This document shows, one piece after another, positions 34,926 through 46,690 of a stretch of DNA of 64,000 nucleotides. Every line of letters begins with the position of its first letter. Positions within the stretch are counted from its first letter, which is position 1. This DNA comes from Posidonia oceanica. Its lineage: Eukaryota; Streptophyta; Magnoliopsida; Alismatales; Posidoniaceae. The notes under the pieces are model-generated. The model was not told the DNA's origin, did not search any database, and saw only the letters and a list, made by a program, of their open reading frames with translations. Made by a program: the position numbers and the translations under genes. Location: assembly GCA_037176725.1 (NCBI GenBank), contig JAZBRS010000049.1, positions 37,688,001 through 37,752,000 of the forward strand. The letters are read 5' to 3'.

Positions 34926-37480
34926 TGTAGACATCCTATTTTGACACCTGGCGGCGGATCAAACTTGGAGAAACGAGCTCGGAACAGCGAATCCAACCTT
35001 TCCACCCAAACTGACCCAACTTGACCCAAAACCAAATCCTATTCTAAACCTACCCAAAACCATCCACTTTCCAATCCACAACTTAACCTAACCCTTAGCC
35101 CAACCTAAGCCCATTACCAGCCCAGCCTACTGAGTTACACATTGAGGCACCGCATGCACAGGCGACTGGACTCGGTCGCAACTCCAAGTGGTGACTGAGT
35201 TTGGCGCCAGGTGTTGCGGCGACTCGACTGTAAATCAGACCACCTTTCAAACCTCACCGCCACGGCTGTTGCTGGTCACCGTCTCTTGCCGCACCCGTCC
35301 CCTCCACACTTACTCCTCACTCCCGGCCACGTGCTACATGCCAAGATCCACTAACTCTCTAGCACGGCGTCACCTCCTCGCTGGCGGACAACCTGCACAC
35401 ACAAACCCTCACTGCCACCACCACCTGGCAACCTGCCACCAACGACCTTTGCTGTCCTCTCTTGCAGCCACTTACTTCCTCGACTGCCAAGCCGCACTCA
35501 CATCCTCTCACTGCCCCTTCCTCTGCCACGTTCAGCTGTTGCCAGAGCTAAGAGGTGGAGGAACCCATTCAAAGCAATCCTCCGGCCATTTTTGCATTGC
35601 CGACACCCATTCGCACACTGCCGACTTCCACCCATTCTCCTCCCTCGCCGCTTGCACCAGAGCACAATTAGCCCATCCAAAAACACTCACACACTCCCCA
35701 GCTTCCTTCCAAGCTACTAAAACAACCATTTCACATCCCGAACCACCGCGACCATCGAGCTCGTGCCTCCTCCTTGTCGCCGCCGGCCAACATCTTCAGA
35801 AGCCATCCCGTGGCTCCAAACTTCCCCAAACTCCGTGCACACCTCCGTAAGGTCGCCACGAACGCAGCCCCATCAACTCAAGCGCATGCCGGCGAGCTCC
35901 GACGAGCTAGGTCGGGGGGCACATCCGTGCATCCCCGCAGGTGAGCGATACCTCCCTTAGCTTCATTTTGTTCAGTGCATGCTTTTAGGTTAATTAGTTA
36001 TATTTTGTCGTGCGTAGCGTAGCCGTTCTTGGCCATCTTCTCCGGCACCGGAGGCCTGCTAGGTTAGGCACCGCATGGAACGGCGACTAACCTGTACCTC
36101 TGTCTGTCGGATGGCCGGACTTTGGGCCGTTGCTCCGGCCGGCCTAGAGCTCCGTTTTCTTAGATTTTTGCATCTTTGTGATCATGTGTGTTTGCTCTTC
36201 AAGATTGCATGCTTAGATCATATTTTTTGCATCATCGTGGATCCTAGATCTGGCATGGAACTTGGCTGTTTGAGCAGCTGGAGTTGCAGGCCTGTCGCAG
36301 TCCAACCGGCGATTCGGCTGCAACTCAAGACAGCTCTCCGGCCAACTTCAAGTCGCTGTATCTCGCGACCCACTTGTCCATTTTGCATTCTGTTTGCATG
36401 CTTGTATTCCTCATCATGCCATCTATAGGATCATGCATTTAGATTTCCATTTTGCATCATCTAGCTAGCTTGTTTGCGGCCATGAAAGTCGCTGTTTGGA
36501 AGCTCTGTAAAGGCCTCTATCGCCACTGTCCCAGGCGACAGACTCAGACGCCTCTCACACAGGCAACTAGCTCTAGTTGCTGCTCTGGCCGGTGCCAAGT
36601 GCCTCACCGATCTCACCGGTGACATGCACTGCCACCGTTCAGGCCGACGACCTGTTCTGCAGTTCAGACAGTGGCTGAGCCACCTTGTTTGCTGCATCGC
36701 ATTTTGTCTCTTTCGCTCGTTTGCTTGCAGATCTGTTTCCCAAGCATGTTTTTCGTCGCTTTGCCGCATTTTTGCTTTGATTAGATTTCTAGCATGTTTT
36801 CAAAGCCTGCATCTATTACAAACCCATGTCGTATGCCGCTTTGCATTGCATGGTTTATCCGCTGTTTTGTTTTCCGCCTGCATTGCATTAGGACGATGAT
36901 GCTTACTGTCTAAGAGTTCTTACGAACCAGGGTTGTCCCGTTCGAAACTCTAGCAACTCTGCTGAGCACATAGTCTGCAGGTTTAATTTTAATCATGCAT
37001 CATAACATATTAAGCCAGTTTAAGCATTCATTAGGCATTCATAGCATCTCTCACCCCTCGGGTGTACAGTAAAGGCAAGCAATTGCTGAAATCCTGCATA
37101 TGTGAGCGTTAAGCCTAGAAAGACCGATTCTTCAGACGTATCGGGGGTGCCTATCACCTTCCCCGTGCGTAACAGGAGTCCTTGCCCTTTCTCTTGACCT
37201 GCAATGACCATTATGCCCTCATCCTAGGCACGAGTCATATCATTGCATAGCATTGCATCTTTTGCATATTGTTCATGCATTTCCCCAGTTTTCCTTGTCT
37301 TCTGATTTAATAGACACGATGGCGACTCTGATTTTGTCTTATCTTTCTTTTCCTCTTTTTCCAGTGTTTCCGAGTAGAGTTTCCTTCATCAGATCTAACC
37401 GCTAATAGTGACCCAATTTCAGTCGGTGCACGCGAGCTTTGGCATCGTGCATGGACGTGCCGATTTTCAAGATTACTACA
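34926..37480 (+). mobile_element. Solo LTR B (Tat/Ogre-like) inside the LINE
   Basis: Starts TGTAGACATCCTATTTTG and ends GATTACTACA. The target duplication is GTCAA (34921-34925) versus GTCAT (37481-37485), one mismatch. It contains the conserved block of the family (36890-36985 and 37115-37200) and TGGCGACTC near 37320. No internal region, so it is a solo LTR. The ORF at 35188-35850 is an artefact of the GC-rich central part. Confidence 0.9.
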
Positions 37481-39550
37481 GTCATCAGCATATTGAATAT
37501 TAATGAAAGAAGGCCCGGAATGTGGATACTAGATACCACAAATAAGACAATTTTCAGAGCCTAGGGCAAGCATCCTATTCAAAATATGAGTGGCAACAAT
37601 AAAAAGTAATGGAGAAAGAGGATCCCCCTACCTAAGCCGATTGGAAGAGCTAAAGTAACCCTTAGGAGATCCATTAACCAATGCAAAAAATTTTGCATAA
37701 GAGATACACATAGTTACCCACTGGATCCATTTATCCCCACAGCCAAGACCTTTGAGAGTACTAATAATGAAATCCCAGTTTACATTGTCAAATGCCTTCT
37801 CAAAATCAAGTTTTAGAAGCAAGCCAAGGGTCTTGGATGAGTGCATGAAGTTTAGAGTTTCCTGAGCCACCAAGAAACAGTCACTAATACTGCGTCCAGG
37901 AAGGAATGCACATTGATATGCATAAAGGATGAAATTTAGTATGGGACTGAAGTAGATTGCTAAACTCTTTGAAAAAATCTTATAACTACTATTAAGTAGA
38001 CTAATTGGTTTGAAGTCTTGAATTCTTTCCGCATTCGATTTCTTAGGGATCATAGCAATGAAGGTCTGATTAATGTTGCTAAGAGCAGAAGAGTCTACTG
38101 AGTTAAAGAAGTGATCAAACATCTGAAGGATGTCATCCTTGATGTCCTCCAAAAAATGATGGAAAAAACACAGTGGAAAACCATCTGGTTCGGGGGACTT
38201 TTCCTCAGGGAGAGAGAAAACACTCTTCCTCACCTCATCTTCAGTAAAAACCATTTTCAGAATAGAAGGATTGGATATTTTCCTAGGAAGAAGGTGATCC
38301 CAATCAAAGTTCACCAGAGGGTTCTTAGGTTTGTTAAGCAGAGATGAGAAGTATTGTTCTATTGATCTGCGAATAACCTCAGGAGAATCAGAATGGATAC
38401 CATTAATAAGCAGGGAAGAAATGGAATTAAATCTTCTCCTACCATTTGCAATCTTATGAAAAAAGTAGTGTTGAGATCTCCTTATTTAAGCCATTGCACT
38501 CTAGACCTCTGTTTCCAATACAATTCTTATTCAAGAAGGATAGAGTGATGCTGCCTCCTAAGCTGTTGCTTCCTATCCCATATTTCTGGGGAAATGTAGC
38601 TAGATTCAGCCTGAATATCAATGTCTTGAATAGAGTCCTCTATTTCCTGTAGTCTAGAGCTCCAATTCCTGGACCGTTCAGGTATCCAATGTTTAATTGA
38701 TTTTTTGATCTCTTTAAGCTTATAGGAGAGACTATCGATGGGATTGGCTGAAGAGACAAAGGATGAGATGCAGTGCTTGATAAAATTTTCAAATCCGTCC
38801 AGAAGGAACCAAGATCTGTAAAATTTAAAGGGGAAAGGACCCCATCTAGGGGGCCGAGTTGAGACAGATTGGGATGTGATCTGAGGTGGTTCTAAACTTT
38901 CCAGAGCATATAGATTTGGGATATTGGGTCTCCCAGCTTGTGGAAATAAGGAATCGGTCAAGCTTGACCATAATAGCAATATTCTGAAAGTTTGACCAAG
39001 TGTACATGTAATTATTAGGAGAAAAGTCTATGAGCCCGGTTGTGGCAATGAAATCATTGAACCTTGCGATACTAGGTGTACATCCAGGTCTGCTAGAATG
39101 TTCATGCGCAAATCTAGTAGTGTTGAAGTCCCCCCCAATCATCTAGTTACCCCCCACCAGATTGATAAGTTGATTGAGTTCATCAATGAAGGCAGACTTA
39201 AGATTTGAGATGTAGGGACCATAGGCTCCTGTAAGCCACCATTCAAAATTGTCCAAAATGTTTTTGAACTTTATAGAAAGAGAGAAGGTGTCAACTTGAG
39301 AATCCACAAAAGATACTAACTTATCATCCCAGCCAATCAAAATACCCCTTGAGGCTCCATGAGAAGGCAACATCTCCCACTGAGAAAGCCTACCTCCCCC
39401 AATATTACGAAGGAGGGAGTGAGATCGAAGTTCCATTTTAGTTTCACACAAAATTAAGATGTCACATTCAAATCTTCTAACCACATTTCTAACTTCCCTA
39501 CGCTTAAGGCTGCTACCAAGACCCTTGATGTTCCAAGATAAAATAATCAT
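37481..39550 (-). pseudogene. LINE ORF2, N-terminal part (endonuclease and RT fingers/palm)
   Basis: Starts MIILSWNIKGLGSSLKRREV, the APE-type endonuclease opening. The ATG directly follows the ORF1 stop (TAAATG). CETKM and a GGDFNTTRF motif are visible; a TAG at about 39143 interrupts the frame just before it. After frameshifts, the linker and reverse transcriptase follow: EEKSPEPDGFP, LLKLDFEKAFDNVNWDF and, after a stop at 37628, GDPLSPLLF and INIQYADD at the LTR B edge. Several stops make it non-functional. Confidence 0.9.
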
Positions 39551-41181
39551 TTAATCAGTCGGAGAAAACCTAAGAGCTCGAAAGAGCTCCAGACAATCAA
39601 AGAAATCATCAAGGTTTATAGGAGGCAAAGATTGCTGGGAGCGCACAAGGTTTAGAAAGTTCCTAGCCTCCATTCGAGAATTAAAGGATAATCCAATTTT
39701 AGAACAGAAATTACAAAAGTCATAATAGGAATCCCAAGATAAAACAGAGTTTACCAGATCCAAGGCATCCGACGAAGATTCAGTCTTCGAGTAAGAGAGA
39801 CATGTGGAAGGCTTAAGTAAAGAAGCTGAAGAAGAAGTCGAAATAGTAGGATTACTAATAACAGTACCTGTATTATCTTGCGGAGAAGGGAGTTGCACTG
39901 CTCTAGGGACGGATCCTACTTCTCCCAACTCATCCTCGTCCATACTGTCAATGATTGCCAACACTGCTTTTAGTTTTCCTTTGTTTGTCTTTCTAGCTTT
40001 GATCTCAGTAGTCACAAATTGTGTCATGGCAGCCGAAAGAGAATTATCCCCAAAAGTTTGGTTGGGAAGGGAGATGAAGGATGGGACCGGGATGGGGTTA
40101 ACACTTGCTTGGGGCTCCATCGCCGCCGCCGTATTTATGACGACCGTGGGTTCCACAGGGTTTGTCAGCCCTGAAGAGCTAGATGTGGTCCCCCAGGAGA
40201 CAGAAGGGGGCGGGATCTCGGGAGAAGGTTCAACATGGACAGAGGCCGGCTTAGGAAGAAGCCCTTCAGAATTTGACATGGAGGATAAGGGAGGGTTGGA
40301 TTGTTTACCAGAGTTATAGGAACCACCCTTCCCCGAAGACCAAGTCCAAACGTTCTTTCCAGGATTTACCGCCCGGTGAGAACTAGCCCCCTTCCAATTT
40401 TTTTGATTCCTACCGGGGGTTTGCGAGATCCTCTGTGGGATGAAGAGCCCATAGAGAAAGGAGCGCCACCCCAGGAAGAAGAGGACGAGGGGCACAGGTC
40501 CCAGCTACGACAGAAACTGATCGGATAAACATATCGTGAGAAAGGAAAGTACTTTGTATTCAGAAGGTCCTTACTCGAACGGAGTCGGATTCTAAGCCTA
40601 GCAAAGCCTAAGTGTTTTACGTTCTTCAAGCTCATATCAACTTTCAGGAGATCGGCAAGGTCACCTAACATCCTATGAAAGTTATCTACATTCCAGAGAT
40701 GAAGCGAAATGCCTTCTAGGCGGATTCAGAAACCCTCATCCCTTAGAGTAAAAACCGAGCTAGAGTGAGGAGACCACGGCATGAAGGAAGCCGGGAGGGA
40801 GACCAGGGAGGACCCGAAAGATTTAAGTGCGTCATCTCTAACATGTTGGATAGAGAACTTAATAAGGAGCTTCCCTTTGACAAAGTAAAAAAATCTCCTA
40901 ATCCAAGGTGTCTGGCCAGTTTGACGAAAGATGGGCCCCTAGATCATCCTTAGACACATGTGACGCTAACGGTGTTACGATGGCACAACAAAAGAAGAAT
41001 AGGAATTGGTCGCAAGATTCGTAGGTTGGGGGGAGAGTAATGGGATGGTGAGGTGCCTGTCCAGGCATAACTGAGGTATCACGAGGTTGAGAGAAAAATC
41101 TGCAAATTGCTACTGTATGGTTAGGGGATTTGCAATGAAAACAAAAGCCATTAAATTTACAATGGGACTTAAGATGCCCCC
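39551..41181 (-). pseudogene. LINE ORF1 (gag-like, zinc knuckle), 5'-truncated
   Basis: A C-X2-C-X4-H-X4-C zinc knuckle (CFHCKSPNHTVAIC) lies near 41100-41145, after GHLKSHC at the element C boundary. A low-complexity Ser/Pro-rich segment follows and ends in RALRFSPTD before the TAA at 39551. At least one frameshift lies near 40370-40700. ORF1 proteins bind the LINE RNA. The N-terminal part is not in the window next to it. Confidence 0.82.
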
Positions 41182-41529
41182 TGTAGACACCCCATTTTGA
41201 CACGCTCATTTGGTGGTTCTCTCTTTGGTGGCTTCAAAACCCCCTTTTAAACCTTAGAAAACCCTAGAAAACCTCTAGGTTTGCACTCACCAAAACCCTA
41301 GAAAAACTCTAGGTAAATCACTCCTAAAATCCTAGAAAAGTTCTAGGATAGCATCTCTTAAACCCTAGGTCAGCATTTAAACCCTAGGTTAGCATAGAAC
41401 ACTCCCATGCATGCACAAACCCAAGCCCTTCTCCTTCTTTCTCTTCTGATTATTCTTTTCTCTCTCCTCATTATCCTTTTCTCTCTCCTCTTTATCCTCT
41501 CTCTCTTTCCTTCTTCTTTTCCTGTTTTT

Positions 41530-42020
41530 CATGGGTCCAATGGGCCCAGCCCATTTCCTCACTTCTTCCCTTTCCTACCTTCTTTTTTATTCCTATTTTT
41601 ATTTTATTTTATTCCATCTTATTTGATTTTTAATTTTCTTTTTCCCTTCCTCCTTTCTTTCCTTCTTTCTTTCTTTATTTTCTATTTTCCCATTTCTTTT
41701 TCTCTAAGGCCCAATGGGCCCAGCTTTCCTCATTTCTTCCCCTTCCTACCTTCTATTTTATTCCTATTTTTATTTTATTTTATTCCATCTTGTTTGATTT
41801 TTAATTTCCTTTTTCCCTTCCTCCTTTCTTTCCTTCTTTCTTTCTTTCTTTTCTATTTTCCCATTTCTTTTTCTCTAAGGCCCAATGGGCCCAGCTTTCC
41901 TCACTTCTTCCCCTTCCTTCCTTCTATTTTATTTGTATTTTTATTTTATTTTATTCCATCTTATTTGTTTTTTTAATTTCCTTTTCTCCTTCCTCCTTTC
42001 TTTCTTTCTTCCCTTCCGCC
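41530..42020 (+). repeat. Pyrimidine-rich tandem repeat, three units of about 172 bp
   Basis: CCAATGGGCCCAGC recurs at 41537, 41711 and 41882, each followed by a nearly pure C/T stretch and TATTTTATTTTATTCCATCTT. Spacing is 174 and 171 bp. Confidence 0.85.
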
Positions 42021-42779
42021 GAAGACAAGTCGACGTCGTCCAAGGACTCCGGCACGCTCTAAGGGTAAATAACCCCATTTCCTTACTCAGTGCCTTTATT
42101 TTTGCTTACTAGCTAATTAGGAATAGGATTAGAGGCCTAGATTAAGGATCGAGCTCCGTCGTGGGGTCGTCTTCCCCGATGAGCCCCCTCAACTTCGCCG
42201 GCGTTGCCCCACCGCTTTAGTCCTCCGCAGCCACTCCAAAGTGTCTCCCGAGCATCGCTAAAGTGCCAAGAGGCTGCTCCGCCCCTCCACGTGTCGTTTC
42301 AGACCTTGCACCGCCCGCGCGTGCTTCAGCTCCACTGTAGCTCCGTCGCTTGCTCCCGACCGTTCCTCTGCATCAGACCCCTCCGGATCATCCCCCGACC
42401 TCCATCGAGACTCCAGGAGTTCGCTCCGATGCTTCCCAAGCTCCGCCGTGCGCTCCAGGTCTCCCCCCATCCTCTGCCTTCTCTGCAAGTCAGCTCTAGG
42501 CCGTCCGGATGCCTCCGCCACCGCGACAGCACCGCAGCACTCGCTGAGCTCCGGGATGCTTCCCAGCCCGCGCCCGCTGGCCTTCGCAGCTTCCAGCTTC
42601 ACTTCCGCCTCCGTCTTCCTCAGCAGAACACCACCGTCGCCATCGGGGGAGTGCCCTCCAGCCTCCTGGACCCTCAGCTGGGCTTGCCCTGCGCTGCTCC
42701 GCCGCCGCGCCGCTTGTCTTCCCCGGCTGTAGCGCTGCAGTGTCAAAAGACACTGTAGCACTGTAGCATTATATAGTTT

Positions 42780-44300
42780 TTATTTTTCATTCATTGCATG
42801 CATTATCATAAATTACCTTAGTTTATTTTATTTGCATATGGGTCCAGTTGTGGTTTGAATTTGATTTAAATTCTGATTTAAATCTTATTGCATTGAAGTC
42901 TGGTCTAGCATTTATCTTTATTTGCATGTAGGTCCTTCATATATGTTCTTAAAATGCATCTAAATGTTAAGTTTGTGCATGCATTGCATTTAGGTCCTTA
43001 AGTTTCTGATATTTGCTTTTGGGTCCTGATTTGATTGAAAAATCATTTAATGTTGCATTTAAACCTTATTGCATTGCATTAAAATCTTCTGTTTTGATTT
43101 ATTTGCAAGTTAGTCCATCTGCAGTATCATTCATGCATTTAAATGTGAATTTTACCATACTGCATTGCATAAAAAATCCCAAAAATATTCTGTTTGCATC
43201 TGGGTCCTCTGTTGGTTTGAATATCATTTAATTTTGATTTAAAACCATATTACATTGCATTAAAATACAACATGCTTGCATATTTGCATTTTAGTCCATC
43301 TGCATGGTTTGAAAATCATTTAAATGCATTTTAAAACCATATTGCATTGAAATAAAATGCCACATGTTTCCAAATTTACTTTTCAGTCCTTGCATCAATT
43401 GAAATGTCATTTAATCATGCATTTAAACTATATTGCATTGCTAAAAAATCCAAAAAGATAGTTTAATTGCATATCAGTCCTCAATCAGTTCATGAATGTC
43501 ATTTAATCATGCATTTAAACTATATTGCATTGCTAAAAAACCCAAAAAGATAGTTTAATTGCATATCAGTCCTCAATCAGTTCATGCATGTCATTTAATC
43601 TGCATTTAAACTATATTGCATTGCTAAAAAACCCAAAAAGATAGTTTTATTGCATTTCAGTCCTCCATCAGTTCATGCATATCATTTAAATGCCATGTTT
43701 ACCTTATTGCATTGCATCAAAAAAATCTGAAAAATACTTTAATTGCATCTAAGTCCATCAGATTGCATATCATGCATTTAATTCCTATTTTAAACCTTAT
43801 TGCATTGCATAAAAACCCATAAAGATTCTGAAATTGCACATTAGTCCTTTTTGCATGCATGCATCATTTAAATGGCATCTTTTTTAACCATATTGCATTG
43901 CATTAAAGCCCACTGATTTTCTGAAATTGCATGTCAGTCCCTATTTTCAACTTTTGCATGTTTGCATGCTTTCTTTGCATTGTATTTAAGTCCTGCATGT
44001 TTTTAAAATTGCATTTAGGTCCTTTCTTGCATTTTCGCATGCATATTTTGCTGTTAGCATTGCATTCAGCCTATGCGTCATTGCATTAGCATTCTTGCAT
44101 GCATTCACCCTGCTTTGCACACACCTAGGATCATTTTGTACATAGGACCCTATAGTTTTCCATAATTGCACATAGGTCCCTGTACTTGTACCCTTGCATG
44201 CATAGCATCCCCTTGGCATTGTATATAGTTCCCATGCATTCATTTGGGCATTGTTAGCCTTCTAACATGTAAGCCACCCATGCATTGCACGCATTTAGGG
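42780..44300 (+). repeat. TTGCATTGCAT-rich diverged tandem array in LTR C
   Basis: Many copies of TATTGCATTGCA(T/N)AAAA, GCATNTNAGTCC and TCATTTAA. The clearest units are about 92 bp: TTAATCATGC at 43411 and 43503 and TTAATCTGC at 43594. No gene. Confidence 0.75.
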
Positions 44301-45296
44301 GCTAATTGCACTTAGACCCCTGCCTAGCCCATCTGAAGCACTACACAGCATCCACTGCCTTCCCATTTGCATTGCATGCATCGTTTTGCGCACCTGCATC
44401 TATTTTCTTCTCATTTGCATCGTTTTACGCATCAGCCTTGGTTTCTTTTGCATTCTGCACCGTTTTGCATGCCAGCTTTGCTTTTCTTTGCTTATCGCCT
44501 GCATCTGCATCCTTTTGCGTGCCTGCTTTGCTTATCGCCTGCTTTTGCTCCGTTTTGCGTGTCCGCTTGCATTTTCTCCTGCATCGCACTGTTTTCCGCA
44601 CCCGCTTTCGTTTTCCCCTTGCATGTCACTTGCATTGCATTGTTTATCGCCGTTTTGTTTTATCGCCTGCATCTGCATTAGGACAATGATACTTACTGCC
44701 TAGGAGTTCTCACGAACCAAGATTCGCCCGGTTCGGAACACTAGCAGCGTTGCTGAACGCATAGCTTGCACGTTTAATTCCCTGCACGCATATTAGCACT
44801 TAGAGCACGCATTAGAGCATGCATTCAGACATTCATTGCATTTAGGCATTAGGCAAGCATTTCCCTGCATTTGCGAGCGAGATAGCCTAAGAAAGACCGA
44901 TTCTTGGACGTATCGGGGGTGCCTAACACCTTCCCCGTGCATAACAGGAGTCCTTGCCCTTTCTCTTGGCCCGCAATGACCACTCCTTCATCCTAGGCAC
45001 GAGTCATAGCATAGCATAGCATAGCATCGCATTGTGTTGCATCGCATCTCTTTGCCTCCTTTTGCTTCCAATTTTGCATGTCTTTTCATGCATTACCCTT
45101 GGTTTTTCTTGTCTCCCAACTTAATAGACTTGGTGGCGACTCTGATTTGTCTTATCATTTCTTTTTCCTCTTTTTGCCAGCATTTCCGAGTCAAGTTTCC
45201 TTCCTCGGATTTCGCCGCATATAGTGACCCTAATGTCGATCCGTGCACGCGAGCTTTGGCATCATGCATGGATTTGATATTTCAGGATTACTACAG

Positions 45297-45314
45297 TGGC
45301 GACACCACTGGGGA
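45297..45314 (+). other. Primer-binding site of element C
   Basis: TGGCGACACCACTGGGGA, one base after the LTR end. It resembles the TGGCGAC...TGGGGA sites of Tat/Ogre elements, usually assigned to tRNA-Arg. This fixes the LTR as the 5' one. Confidence 0.8.
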
Positions 45315-46690
45315 GATGGGAATCACCAGCGGATACTCCGTTGAAGATTCCAGACTCCGACTTTCGCTTTGGCTTTCTCGCTGCTTGCATTCTGCTTTTC
45401 TTTGCTTGCCTCTTATCTTTGCTTGCCTTGTCTGTTTGCTTGCTTGCCTTCGCTTCGCTTTCACCTTTTCGCTTGCGTGGATTTTGCAGTTTTGCTTGCC
45501 TTATTCCTTTTTTGCCTTGCCTGCTCTTCACTCTCCTTTTGCTTTGTGTTTTTCAATGTTTTCGAGTCGAGTCTTCTCCCCGGATTCACTGCTGACTGCG
45601 ACCCCCATCTCTCTCTCACGACACGATCGCATCGCGAGCTATGGCAGCGTGTGATACCCATTGTGATCGGGCGCAGGAAACGGTCACAGGCCAGCAGAAA
45701 CCACGCTGGAGAAACCCGACTCCGGCTTTTCGTTTTGCCTTTTGCTTTTGCATGCCTTATCTGTTTACCTGCCTTGCTTGTTTACATGCTTTACTGCTTG
45801 CCTTGCTCTTACATGCTTTACTGCTTGCCTGCATTTACTTGCTTTATTTACCCGCTTATTCTTACTTTATTTCCTGCATTATGCATGTCTAAATATTTGC
45901 TTGACGCACTATGCATGCCTTTTGAGTGATGAATGCTTTCTTTTACACCAATGCTATGCCACTGCACCTACACATGCCATGCATACTTGCATTTTGATAT
46001 GATAAGTGCTTTCTTTTCACTATCGTGTCCACAAACACTTGCACATGCCATGCCCATGCTTTTTGCCTTGCTGTGTGATTGCTTGCATGCCATGACTTCT
46101 TGTTTTTCTCCCCTCCATGCTTTTGCCATGTTAGGATATTAGAAACATGCTTGCTCCCCTCTTGTTTAATTTAAAAGCAACAATAAAGCCAGGCAATAAC
46201 ATCTAAGCACAACTACAGCTAAAACTTGCAATTTTTTTCCCCTTTGGCTAATAAAATGCAAGTAAAACACTCAATTGCATTCGCATCAGCATTTTAGAAA
46301 GCATGCATTCTTCTCACCTGAGTCCACCCACAGTCTGAGAAGGATAGTCCTGGTTGCGTGCTCCCTCGCTTTGGCTTGACGTGAGTAGATCGGTCTGTCC
46401 CCCCTTGTCAGGGGGTCGCGTCGGTGTTAGTAGAGAGTACCATACATGCTTCTAGTAGGGTCGAGGCTCCTAAAACACCACCCCATTATACCTGAGCTTT
46501 CGGCCAGGCTTTAGACGGGGACCCACTTTCTTCTGACCTGGAGTCTGCATAATCCCATTACCCATGAGTGCGTCCTAGTAGGCTATCTACTCAGGACATG
46601 CATGGTGAGAGAGCGCATATTAGGGTAGGGCATTCATCTGCATCATGCCACCCCTAATAACTCTTTTTTTGCATCCAACCTTTAACGCGT
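45315..46690 (+). other. Untranslated leader of element C
   Basis: Repetitive CTTGCCT/TTGCTTGC-rich sequence, then parts shared with element A (46018-46640 resembles 15660-16310). The overlapping Leu/Cys/Phe-rich ORFs at 45034-46142 have no domain and reflect composition. Confidence 0.65.

Larger units (their letters stand above)
32930..41181 (-). mobile_element. L1-type LINE retrotransposon, broken by LTR B and cut by element C
   Basis: Reads right to left: ORF1 (41181-39551), ORF2 endonuclease and first part of reverse transcriptase (39550-37481), solo LTR B (34926-37480), then the rest of reverse transcriptase and a zinc-binding RT-associated domain (34925-33198), then a 3' untranslated part to about 32930. 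The 5' end is missing because element C starts at 41182 inside ORF1. Net length without LTR B is about 5.7 kb. No clear poly(A) tail or target duplication was found; the 3' limit is approximate. Confidence 0.88.
41182..45295 (+). mobile_element. 5' LTR of element C (4.1 kb)
   Basis: TG...CA ends: TGTAGACACC at 41182 and GGATTACTACA ending at 45295. It contains a pyrimidine-rich tandem repeat (about 41530-42020), a GC-rich part (42150-42760), a TTGCATTGCAT-rich array (about 42780-44300) and the family's conserved blocks (44680-44770 and 44890-44975). ORFs inside (41407-41976, 42204-42761, 44306-44703) are compositional artefacts. Confidence 0.88.

Noticed and set aside
35188..35850. 220-codon ORF on the + strand
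   Set aside because: GC-rich part of solo LTR B; no recognisable domain and low complexity.
39804..40319. 171-codon + strand ORF
   Set aside because: Antisense to the Ser/Pro-rich part of LINE ORF1.
41407..41976. 189-codon Phe/Leu/Ser-rich ORF resembling a membrane protein
   Set aside because: It is the translation of a pyrimidine-rich tandem repeat inside LTR C.
42204..42761. Overlapping long ORFs on both strands
   Set aside because: GC-rich central part of LTR C. No domain, both strands open, and a position inside the LTR.
44306..46142. Several Cys/Leu/Phe-rich ORFs that look like membrane proteins
   Set aside because: Overlapping frames in TTGC-rich LTR and leader sequence; composition explains them.
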